Shown in pieces: positions 1 through 5,559 of a DNA stretch of 6,833 nucleotides; the first letter of the stretch is position 1, and every line of letters starts with the position of its first letter. The notes below the pieces were generated by a model. The model saw only the letters and a program-made list of their open reading frames with translations, searched no databases and had not been told where the DNA came from. The DNA is from Pseudomonadota bacterium (GTDB lineage Bacteria; Pseudomonadota; Alphaproteobacteria; Acetobacterales; Acetobacteraceae): positions 1 to 6,833 of the forward strand of contig JAKBCB010000196.1 in NCBI GenBank assembly GCA_021808185.1, written 5' to 3'. A program made the translations under genes and the position numbers.

Positions 1-59
1 GTCACATCGAAGGCGGCATGAGCGCGTGGAAGGCGGCGGGCGGCGCCGTGAGCCACTGA
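1..59 (+). CDS. Rhodanese-domain protein, C-terminal end only (partial)
   Basis: Only the last 18 complete codons plus the stop are in the window. The frame beginning at base 3 reads HIEGGMSAWKAAGGAVSH and ends with TGA at 57-59. The pattern (N/H)-(L/I)-EGG-x-x-AW-x-x-AG-x-x-V is the typical C-terminal signature of single-domain rhodanese (thiosulfate/persulfide sulfurtransferase) proteins, where it follows the catalytic Cys loop by about 30 residues. That loop lies off the left edge, so activity cannot be judged. The gene points the same way as the flavoprotein that follows and overlaps its apparent start, which suggests co-transcription. The assignment rests on this short motif alone, so it is moderately secure for the fold and silent on the substrate. 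Confidence 0.6.
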   Translation, partial: HIEGGMSAWKAAGGAVSH

Positions 60-1225
60 ACTTCGACATCGTTGTTATCGGCGCCGGCGCCGCCGGGCTG
101 ATGTGCGCCCTCGCCGCCGGGCGGCGAGGGCGGCGCGTGCTGGTGCTGGACCACGCCGACGAGGCCGGGAAGAAGATTCTCATCTCGGGAGGCGGGCGCT
201 GCAACTTCACCAACACCGGTTGCGTGCCGGAGCGGTTTCTGTCGGCCAACCCGCATTTCTGCAAGTCGGCGCTGTCGCGCTACACGCCGCGCGATTTCCT
301 GGGGCTGGTGGAAAAGCACGGCATCGCCTGGCACGAAAAGACACTCGGCCAGTTGTTTTGCGGCGGCTCGGCGCGGCAGATCGTGGCCATGCTGCTCGCG
401 GAATGCGCGGCCGTGGGCGTGGAGATCCGCCTGCGCCAGCACATCCGCGAGGTGACGCGCGCCGAGCGGTTCCGGGTGGAGACCGAGGCCGGCGACATCC
501 TGGCCCACGCGGTGGTGCTGGCGAGCGGCGGGCTGTCGATCCCGAAGATGGGGGCGAGCGGGCTTTCGCACGACATCGCGCGCCGGTTCGGGCTGGCGCT
601 GACGGAATTGCGCCCGGCCCTGGTGCCGCTGACCTTCGCCCCCGATCTGCTCGCCCGCACACAGGCGTTGAGTGGCGTATCGCTGGACGTGACGGCTGCG
701 TGCGGCAAGCGGGCGTTTCGAGAGGCAATGCTGTTCACGCATCGCGGCATCTCCGGCCCCGCGATCCTGCAAATTTCGTCGTATTGGCGCGAGGGCGAGG
801 CGGTGGTGCTCGATCTGCTGCCGGACACCGATTCGGCATTCCTGCACGCGCGCAAACGCGCGCGCCCGAAGGCGGCGTTGCGCACGGTGCTGGGCGAGGC
901 GCTGCCGCAGCGGATGGCCGATGTTTTCGCGCTGCCGGAGATCGCAGCGTGCCCGGTCGGCGACCTGCCCGACAAGACACTGGCGGCGCTCGCCGCCGGG
1001 CTGAAGGCATGGCGCGTGGTGCCTGCCGGCAGCGAGGGCTACGCCAAGGCCGAGGTCACGCTGGGCGGCGTCGATACGGCGGCGCTCTCGTCGCGGACAA
1101 TGGAAGCGCGCGCCGTACCGGGTTTGTACGTGATCGGCGAGGCAGTGGACGTGACGGGCTGGCTCGGCGGTTACAACTTCCAATGGGCCTGGGCGAGCGG
1201 CTGGGCGGCCGGCAACGCGGCGTAG
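26..1225 (+). CDS. FAD-dependent oxidoreductase, HI0933/YhiN family (BaiN-like flavoprotein)
   Basis: Predicted cytosolic flavoprotein of about 390-399 residues, the usual length for the family. An N-terminal Rossmann FAD-binding motif, GAGAAG, lies at residues 19-24 after the strand FDIVVI. The family hallmark GKKILISGGGRCNFTN is at 48-63, ASGG at 166-169, FTHRGISGP at 237-245 and AEVTLGGV at 342-349. The C-terminal FAD-contacting segment from GLYVIGE (366) to GGYNFQWAWASG (381-392) closes the domain. HI0933-like proteins are mostly uncharacterised. Some databases call them aminoacetone-oxidase-like, and gut relatives (BaiN) are bile-acid reductases, so the substrate here is unknown. The given GTG start (26) lies inside the rhodanese gene and adds 11 unusual residues. 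A CTG at 56, overlapping the rhodanese stop as CTGA, would give MNFDIVVIG, a more family-like N-terminus. The family call is secure and the start is not. Confidence 0.93.
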   Translation: MEGGGRRREPLNFDIVVIGAGAAGLMCALAAGRRGRRVLVLDHADEAGKKILISGGGRCNFTNTGCVPERFLSANPHFCKSALSRYTPRDFLGLVEKHGIAWHEKTLGQLFCGGSARQIVAMLLAECAAVGVEIRLRQHIREVTRAERFRVETEAGDILAHAVVLASGGLSIPKMGASGLSHDIARRFGLALTELRPALVPLTFAPDLLARTQALSGVSLDVTAACGKRAFREAMLFTHRGISGPAILQISSYWREGEAVVLDLLPDTDSAFLHARKRARPKAALRTVLGEALPQRMADVFALPEIAACPVGDLPDKTLAALAAGLKAWRVVPAGSEGYAKAEVTLGGVDTAALSSRTMEARAVPGLYVIGEAVDVTGWLGGYNFQWAWASGWAAGNAA

Positions 1226-1243
1226 GCTACGCGCCGGTTGCCG
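1210..1243. terminator. Hairpin across two convergent stop codons, possible bidirectional terminator
   Basis: CGGCAAC (1210-1216) pairs with GTTGCCG (1237-1243). After a 1-nt bulge, CGGCG (1218-1222) pairs with CGCCG (1232-1236), giving about 12 GC-rich pairs around a loop of 7-9 nt. The hairpin contains both the TAG of the flavoprotein gene (1223-1225) and the TAG of the permease gene (complement of 1227-1229). No T-run follows on either strand, so it is not a canonical intrinsic terminator. The structure is seen directly; the role is inferred from its position. Confidence 0.35.
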
Positions 1244-2222
1244 TGGTGGCCGCCTTGGTGCGCATCCGCTGCGCATAGACGTTGACGATCAGCGCCAGCA
1301 ACAGGATCAGACCGCGGATCAGGATCTTCAGGAAACTGTCGATGCGGACGTGATCCAGGCCATTGTTCAGCACGCCGAGCACGAACAGGCCGACGATGGT
1401 GTTGCCGATGCCGCCCTGACCGCCGAACAGGCTGGTGCCGCCGACCACGACGGCGGAGATGCTGTCGAGCAGGTAGTTGTCGAACTCGTCCTGCTGCGCG
1501 CTGCCGAAATGCGCGACACCCAACATGCCGGCGATGCCCGAGCACACGGCGGAGATGACCATCACGGCCGCGATGATCATCTTGGTGTTGACGCCGGAGT
1601 ACTCCGCTGCCTCGCGGTTGCCGCCGGTCATGTAGATGTAGCGGCCGAAGCGCGTGTAGGTCAGCACGATATGCCCGGCGAGCAGGATGACGGCGGCGAC
1701 GATGATGATCCAAGGCACGGGGCCGAGCGAGCCGCTGCCGAGGGTCGCCACCAGACTGGGCACGTTGTAGGCAATCTGGCCGCGCACCAGCATCGCGGAA
1801 ACGCCAGCGCCAATCTGCAACATCGCCAGCGTCATGATGAAGCTGGGGATGCCGATCACGTTCATGCCGAAGGCGGTGACGAGGCCGAGGGCCAGGCTCG
1901 CCGCCAGCGCCAGCGCGATGGCGATGCCGCCGGGCAACGGGATGTTGGCGATGTTGACGCTGGCATCCTGCATCGTGAAATAGGCCACGACGATGCCGGT
2001 GGCGTTGGCCACGGCTGCAACCGACAGGTCGATTTCCGCGCACAGGATCACGAAGGTCAGGCCCACCGCCATGATCCCGGTGACGCTGATCTGCTGGAGA
2101 ATGTTGCCGAGATTGTCCATCGTGCGGAAGCTGGGTGCCAGGATGCTGAACAGCACCACCAGCACGGCCAGGGTGGCAAACGGGGCGATGTTGCGCAGTT
2201 GGCTGCGCAGCCACGAATTCAT
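1227..2222 (-). CDS. Sugar ABC transporter permease, RbsC type (BPD_transp_2 family)
   Basis: Inner-membrane permease of 331 residues, typical for ribose/xylose/galactose-type importers, where it forms the translocation channel with the adjacent ATPase. Hydrophobic segments are visible near residues 14-30, 43-61, 66-83, 98-118, 121-145, 171-188, 214-235, 252-261, 272-288 and 297-315. Family landmarks are EIDLSVAA (63-70; the canonical form is GGIDLSVG, so flanking glycines are replaced), TRFGRYIYMTGGN (190-202) followed by EAAEYSGVN (204-212), the cytoplasmic loop contacting the ATPase, and AVVVGGTSLFGGQGG (257-271). The ATG at 2220-2222 is preceded by GAAGGA with a 9-nt spacer that overlaps the ATPase stop. 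It is the last gene of the operon, and its stop is 1 bp from the convergent flavoprotein gene. The family call is secure; the substrate is unknown. Confidence 0.95.
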   Translation of the reverse strand: MNSWLRSQLRNIAPFATLAVLVVLFSILAPSFRTMDNLGNILQQISVTGIMAVGLTFVILCAEIDLSVAAVANATGIVVAYFTMQDASVNIANIPLPGGIAIALALAASLALGLVTAFGMNVIGIPSFIMTLAMLQIGAGVSAMLVRGQIAYNVPSLVATLGSGSLGPVPWIIIVAAVILLAGHIVLTYTRFGRYIYMTGGNREAAEYSGVNTKMIIAAVMVISAVCSGIAGMLGVAHFGSAQQDEFDNYLLDSISAVVVGGTSLFGGQGGIGNTIVGLFVLGVLNNGLDHVRIDSFLKILIRGLILLLALIVNVYAQRMRTKAATTATGA

Positions 2223-2231
2223 CGATAATCG

Positions 2232-2237
2232 TCCTTC
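2232..2237 (-). promoter_or_regulatory. Ribosome binding site of the permease gene
   Basis: GAAGGA on the minus strand, 9 nt upstream of the permease ATG. It overlaps the TGA of the ATPase gene (complement of 2236-2238). This arrangement favours translational coupling of ATPase and permease and fixes the permease start. Confidence 0.65.
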
Positions 2238-3750
2238 ATGCCGCCGCGAGCAGGCGGTCCTTGCTGACCACCTCGCTTGCGAATTCCTTGGTGATCCGGC
2301 CGCGCTTCATCACCAGTATCCGGTCGGCCATCGAAAGCACCGTTTCCGGCTCGGTCGAGACCACGACGACGCCGATGCCGCGCTCACGCAGCGAGCGCAC
2401 GATTTTCAGCACGTCGTCCTTGGCGCCCACGTCCATGCCGCGTGTCGGTTCGCTCAGCAGCAGCACCTTCGGGAAATAGGTGAGCCACTTCGCCAGCGCT
2501 ACTTTCTGCTGGTTGCCGCCCGAGAGCGTGCCGAGCGGGCGGTCCACCAGCGGGGGGCGGATCTGAAGGCTTTTGACATGCTGGTTGGCGATGGCACGCT
2601 CGGCGCTCGGCTTCACCCAGAGCCTGGATATACGGTCGAGAATGGCAATGGTGACGTTCTTGAACACTGGTTCCATGTGAAACAGCATCGAGCGTCGGCT
2701 CTCCGGCACGAATGCGAGACCTGCCAGCCTTGCCGCCGCGGTGTTGCGCAGCCGGACCGGCTGGCCGTCGAGGCGGATCGTGCCCTGCTCGAGCTGCAAT
2801 TTGCCGAACAGCGCCCGTGCAAGCTCCAACTGGCCGGACCCCATGAACCCGTAAATGCCCAGAACCTCGCCGCCGCGCACTTGCAGGCTCACATCCTCGA
2901 ACACACCGGCCACGGTCAGCCCCTCGGTGGTCATCACCACCGGGGCGTCAGGCTTGCTGTCGAGGTGGATTTCGCCGGTGTAGCTTTCTTCCAGCTCCTC
3001 GTGACCCTTGCCGATCATCCGCTCGATGATCCAGCCCTTGTCGATGTCCGGCACCGGCGCCGTCTCGATCCGGCGTCCGTTGCGGAAGATGGTCACGGTG
3101 TCCGAGACGCGCAGGATGTCATCGAGGAAGTGCGAGATGAACACCAGGCTGTGTCCCTCGTCGCGCACCCGGCGCAGGATGGCGAACAGCGTCTCCACCT
3201 CCGGCGGCGAGAGCGCGGAGGTCGGTTCGTCGAGGATGATGATGCGCGCGCCGGAGAACAGCACGCGCGCGATCTCGACAAGCTGCTGCATTCCCAGCGG
3301 CAGCATGCCGATGGGCTGGCGCGGGTCCACGTCGATGCCCAGGCGCTTGAGCTGCTCGCCGGCGATGCGCACCATCGCCGGGTAGTCGATCAGCCCGAGC
3401 CTGTTCACCGGCTGCATGCCCAGCAGCACGTTTTCCGCCACCGACAGGTCCCGGACGATGGAGAGCTCCTGGTGCACCATGCCGATGCCAGCGGCCTTGG
3501 CATCGCGCGCCGAGCGGAAATGCATCCGCTCGCCGGCGATTTCCATGGTGCCTTGGTATTCGCTGTGCACGCCGGCGATGATCTTCATCGTCGTGCTTTT
3601 GCCAGCGCCGTTCTCGCCGACGAGACCATGGATCTCGCCGGCGCGCAGGGTGAAGTCCACGTCGGTCAGCGCGGCCACGCCACCGAAGGATTTGGAAATG
3701 CCCCTGAGTTCCAGCAGGGGCATCCCGTTCGCGACCACGCGATTCGTCAC
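2236..3750 (-). CDS. Sugar ABC transporter ATP-binding protein, duplicated domain (RbsA/XylG/MglA type)
   Basis: Cytoplasmic ATPase of 504 residues with two fused ABC domains, the normal architecture for monosaccharide importers. Domain 1 has Walker A GENGAGKST (45-53), Q-loop Q94, a signature-like LPLGMQQ (150-156), Walker B IIILDEP (170-176) and H-loop H207. Domain 2 has a degenerate Walker A, GFMGSGQLE (301-309), lacking Lys and Ser/Thr as in E. coli RbsA. It also has a good signature LSGGNQQ (409-415), a Walker B VLLLSEP (429-435) with Ser433 in place of Asp, and STEPE (465-469) where an H-loop would be. ATP hydrolysis therefore probably occurs at the site formed by Walker A/B of domain 1 and the signature of domain 2. 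The start is GTG (3748-3750), 10 bp after the binding-protein stop, with no clear Shine-Dalgarno. An in-frame ATG at 3721-3723, nine codons later, is an alternative. Confidence 0.95.
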   Translation of the reverse strand: MTNRVVANGMPLLELRGISKSFGGVAALTDVDFTLRAGEIHGLVGENGAGKSTTMKIIAGVHSEYQGTMEIAGERMHFRSARDAKAAGIGMVHQELSIVRDLSVAENVLLGMQPVNRLGLIDYPAMVRIAGEQLKRLGIDVDPRQPIGMLPLGMQQLVEIARVLFSGARIIILDEPTSALSPPEVETLFAILRRVRDEGHSLVFISHFLDDILRVSDTVTIFRNGRRIETAPVPDIDKGWIIERMIGKGHEELEESYTGEIHLDSKPDAPVVMTTEGLTVAGVFEDVSLQVRGGEVLGIYGFMGSGQLELARALFGKLQLEQGTIRLDGQPVRLRNTAAARLAGLAFVPESRRSMLFHMEPVFKNVTIAILDRISRLWVKPSAERAIANQHVKSLQIRPPLVDRPLGTLSGGNQQKVALAKWLTYFPKVLLLSEPTRGMDVGAKDDVLKIVRSLRERGIGVVVVSTEPETVLSMADRILVMKRGRITKEFASEVVSKDRLLAAA

Positions 3751-3760
3751 GACGACAGCG

Positions 3761-4786
3761 TCAGATCAGGAAGTGATTCTCCATCCACTGCATGCCCGCC
3801 GCGTTCGCCTGCGTCACCACCGGCCCGTCGGTGACGATGTTCTTGGGAATACCGCCGCCGGTCTTCTCGCCGGAGACAATCGCGGCCACGCCCGCGATGA
3901 TCGCGCCGCCATGGATACGGCAGGACGGATTGCGCACGGTCGCGTGCATCTTGCCATCGGCCACCGCAGCCAGCGCCGGCGGCATCGCGTCCACGCCGCC
4001 GATCTTGATGCTGGTGCGGTTGTGCCGCTGCATCACCGCGTAGGCGGCCAGCGCCATGTCGTCGTTATGGAAGAACGCGGCATCGATCTCGGGATACTTG
4101 GTCAGCAGCGTCTCCCAGATCTTGCCGGCCTTGGAGACGTCCCAGTCGGCGGGAGTCGTGTCCAGCACTTCGATGTTGGGATAGTTCTTGACAACGCTCT
4201 CAAACCCGCGGGCGCGGCCCTGCGCGCCGGTGTGGCCCAGCGCGCCCTGCGTCATCACCATCTTGCCCTTGCCGCCGATCGCCGTCACCAGCGACTGCGT
4301 CACGGCGGCACCCATGAACTCGTTGTCCGGGGCGAGGAAGCTGTGCACGTCGATCTTGTCGAGCGGGGCGATCAGCGTGTCCATGTCGATCACCGGCGTG
4401 CCGGCCTTGATCATCTTCTCGACCGGCGCGGTCAGCGTGCCGATGCCGAAGGCCTGGATGGCGACGAAGTCCCATTTCTGGCTCGCCATGTCGTCGATCG
4501 CGGCGCGCTGCTTCACGGCGGACAGCTCGCCGTCGAACCAGGTCACATCGACGTTGAACAGCTTGCCCCAGTATTCGGCGGCCTGCTTGCCCTGGGCGCA
4601 CCATGTCGCCTGCAAGCCGGCGTTGGAGAATGCCGCCTTCAGCGGCTTCTCGGAGCGGCCGGCGGCGGCGGCCATTTCGGCGGCAACGGCCGGATTCAGG
4701 CCGAAGCCGCCAAACAGCGCGGCGCCCGCCATCGTGGCAGTGGCGGCGCGCAACAGGTCGCGGCGCCCGGAATGTGCGTTGGTCAT
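3761..4786 (-). CDS. Periplasmic sugar-binding protein of the ABC importer (RbsB-like, Peripla_BP_4), Tat signal
   Basis: Substrate-binding protein of 341 residues that delivers ligand to the permease. The start is the ATG at 4784-4786, preceded by GAGAGGA with a 5-nt spacer. A further upstream ATG (4873) would add 29 residues ahead of the signal and lacks support. The N-terminus SGRRDLLRA (6-14), a hydrophobic stretch to about 30 and AVAA (33-36) form a twin-arginine signal, implying export of the folded protein. The mature part follows the type I periplasmic-binding fold: PLKAAFSN (48-55), WDFVAIQ (105-111), GTPVIDMDT (129-137), FLAPDN (150-155), the hinge region GRARGFESV (190-198) and FFHNDDMALAA (238-248), the counterpart of the QNDEMALGA segment of RbsB. 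It is the first gene of the operon. The ligand is probably a sugar or polyol but cannot be assigned from sequence. Confidence 0.93.
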   Translation of the reverse strand: MTNAHSGRRDLLRAATATMAGAALFGGFGLNPAVAAEMAAAAGRSEKPLKAAFSNAGLQATWCAQGKQAAEYWGKLFNVDVTWFDGELSAVKQRAAIDDMASQKWDFVAIQAFGIGTLTAPVEKMIKAGTPVIDMDTLIAPLDKIDVHSFLAPDNEFMGAAVTQSLVTAIGGKGKMVMTQGALGHTGAQGRARGFESVVKNYPNIEVLDTTPADWDVSKAGKIWETLLTKYPEIDAAFFHNDDMALAAYAVMQRHNRTSIKIGGVDAMPPALAAVADGKMHATVRNPSCRIHGGAIIAGVAAIVSGEKTGGGIPKNIVTDGPVVTQANAAGMQWMENHFLI

Positions 4787-4791
4787 ATGTT

Positions 4792-4798
4792 TCCTCTC
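4792..4798 (-). promoter_or_regulatory. Strong ribosome binding site of the binding-protein gene
   Basis: GAGAGGA on the minus strand, 5 nt upstream of the ATG at 4786. It is the clearest Shine-Dalgarno in the operon, fitting high production of the binding protein, and it decides the start in favour of 4786 over 4873. Confidence 0.75.
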
Positions 4799-4828
4799 CC
4801 TCACGCCGGCCGTTCGCGCGGCGCGTTC

Positions 4829-4873
4829 ACAAGTTGTCAGACGATTGATCGCAAAGTTTGCAACGCTTGGCAA
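4829..4873. promoter_or_regulatory. Cluster of short palindromes, candidate operator sites of the ABC operon
   Basis: Several overlapping inverted repeats crowd into 45 bp upstream of the importer genes. ACAAGTTGT (4829-4837) is perfect with a 1-nt centre. TTGTCAGACGA (4834-4844) has one mismatched pair and resembles the TNGTNNNACNA sites of FadR-subfamily GntR regulators. GCAAAGTTTGC (4851-4861) is perfect with a 1-nt centre. TTGCAACGCTTGGCAA (4858-4873) is an imperfect 16-mer with TTGC/GCAA ends. The candidate -10 lies between these elements. No regulator gene is in the window, so the regulator family is inference. Confidence 0.35.
4845..4873 (-). promoter_or_regulatory. Weak candidate promoter of the ABC importer operon
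   Basis: On the minus strand, TTGCCA (complement of 4868-4873) is separated by exactly 17 nt from GATCAA (complement of 4845-4850). The first hexamer is a fair -35 (4 of 6 to TTGACA) and the second a poor -10 (3 of 6 to TATAAT). It lies about 60 nt upstream of the binding-protein ATG, in the only gap preceding the operon. Location supports it and the sequence match is weak, so it may depend on an activator or be wrong. Confidence 0.25.
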
Positions 4874-4920
4874 CGCCGAACCGGCGCGGAGCAGACCTTC
4901 GCGAGCGATGCCGGCGTCGG

Positions 4921-5457
4921 CTAGCCCCGTCGCCCGACCAACTGGCCCCGGCCGACGAGTTGCCCGCGCCCAACGAGCTGCCCCCGCCCGACCAACTGGC
5001 CGCGCCCCACCACGTCCGGCGAATCGGCCCCGGTTACGTCCGCGTCATCCCCGAGTTCCGGCGCCAGCAGGATCTCGCGCAGCCAGCCCATGGAAATGTC
5101 CACGCGGACCGAGTAGTCGGCCTCGTCCTGCTCCCACATCATCACGGTGTCGGCGAAGGTCTCGTTCTTGAACTCGATGCCCAGCGTCTCCAGCGGCACC
5201 GCGCCGTTGCCGGCCGGCAGCGGCACGCCCGGGCCGTGCACCAGCAGCACCACCGGGTCGGCCACCTTGTAGTAATTGCCCGCGTAGCTGAAACCATAGA
5301 TGCGCGCGAGTCGTGGGTCCGTCGCCGAGTCGAGCTGCGGCGCCAGGCTGAGGCCGGAGGCCGGCGTCGTGGGCTTGGGGTTGGTGCCGAGCACCACACC
5401 CTCGTAAATCCGGCCGAACAGCCGGATTGTTCCGCTAGAATACAGATTTTCGGGCAT
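4921..5457 (-). CDS. Uncharacterised 178-residue protein with C-terminal GRGQLV repeats
   Basis: I do not recognise this protein as a named family. The ATG at 5455-5457 follows GGGAGAG (complement of 5462-5468), and an in-frame TGA a few codons upstream fixes the start. There is no signal peptide or membrane segment. Residues 10-130 look like a compact globular domain, with IRLFGRIYEG (11-20), ARIYGFSYAGNYY (51-63), VVLLVHGPG (69-77) and WEQDEADYSVRVD (108-120). A short acidic linker (135-147) leads to four perfect tandem copies of GRGQLV (151-174) and a final GRRG. Synonymous-only variation among the repeats supports this strand as coding. It lies 102 bp downstream of the metallopeptidase-like gene in the same orientation, so a partner or accessory role is possible but unproven. 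The opposite-strand ORF here is His/Arg-rich and looks like a shadow. Confidence 0.75.
   Translation of the reverse strand: MPENLYSSGTIRLFGRIYEGVVLGTNPKPTTPASGLSLAPQLDSATDPRLARIYGFSYAGNYYKVADPVVLLVHGPGVPLPAGNGAVPLETLGIEFKNETFADTVMMWEQDEADYSVRVDISMGWLREILLAPELGDDADVTGADSPDVVGRGQLVGRGQLVGRGQLVGRGQLVGRRG
4936..5007 (-). repeat. Four tandem 18-bp repeats encoding GRGQLV
   Basis: Four consecutive 18-bp units occupy 5007-4990, 4989-4972, 4971-4954 and 4953-4936. Each encodes GRGQLV on the minus strand. The units differ at seven nucleotide positions (third bases of codons 1-4 and 6, plus the first and third bases of the Leu codon, TTG versus CTC), and every difference is synonymous. The outer units are the most alike, and so are the two inner ones. 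Confidence 0.92.
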
Positions 5458-5461
5458 CCCG

Positions 5462-5468
5462 CTCTCCC
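5462..5468 (-). promoter_or_regulatory. Ribosome binding site of the GRGQLV-repeat protein gene
   Basis: GGGAGAG on the minus strand ends 4 nt before the ATG at 5457, giving a 6-nt spacer from its GGGAG core. This supports translation of the minus-strand frame and its start. Confidence 0.6.
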
Positions 5469-5498
5469 ATGCGCGCTGTCATTGTCACCATCTGAAAT

Positions 5499-5527
5499 AT
5501 TCTAGCCGAGTGCGTGACAGTTTGGAA
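5499..5527 (-). promoter_or_regulatory. Candidate promoter of the GRGQLV-repeat protein gene
   Basis: On the minus strand, TAGAAT (complement of 5499-5504) matches the -10 consensus at 5 of 6 positions. It is preceded, after 17 nt, by TTCCAA (complement of 5522-5527), a poor -35 (3 of 6). It would give a leader of roughly 35 nt. The surrounding 102-bp gap is noticeably richer in A+T than the flanking genes, which fits a regulatory region. Flanking repeats TGTCAC (5483-5488) and GTGACA (5514-5519) bracket the -10. Confidence 0.3.
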
Positions 5528-5559
5528 CAATACCGGTAACTGTATCGTCAAGCGTGTAC

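Noticed and set aside
2..1276. Minus-strand open frame antisense to the flavoprotein
   Set aside because: The product is Arg/His/Gln-rich and motif-free, while the plus strand shows all HI0933 family motifs.
1993..3834. Very long plus-strand open frame (613 codons) antisense to the ABC ATPase and permease genes
   Set aside because: It is rich in His, Arg, Asp and Gln with no recognisable domain, the typical product of reading the complement of a GC-rich gene. The minus-strand genes carry every expected ABC motif.
4787..4873. Upstream ATG at 4873 as the start of the binding protein
   Set aside because: It would place 29 residues before the twin-arginine signal and has no Shine-Dalgarno, while the ATG at 4786 has a strong one at correct spacing.
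4874..4886. Small hairpin CGCCG-AAC-CGGCG downstream of the 178-residue gene as a terminator
   Set aside because: The stem is only five pairs with a 3-nt loop and no T-run, which is common by chance at this GC content.
3416..4924. Plus-strand open frame (502 codons) antisense to the binding-protein gene
   Set aside because: Composition is His/Arg/Gly-rich without domain signatures, and it crosses gene boundaries. The minus strand encodes a clear binding protein with a Shine-Dalgarno.
4936..5007. Tandem array as a CRISPR or a bacterial hexapeptide (left-handed beta-helix) repeat
   Set aside because: Units are contiguous with no spacers, so it is not CRISPR. GRGQLV does not fit the [LIV]-[GAED]-x2-[STAV]-x hexapeptide pattern because Gln occupies the small-residue position, and four copies are too few for a helix domain.
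4858..5505. Plus-strand open frame with a PDQLAPADELPAPNELP-like repeat opposite the GRGQLV repeats
   Set aside because: Repeat differences change amino acids in this frame but are all silent on the minus strand. The rest is His/Arg-rich, and the minus-strand frame has a ribosome binding site.
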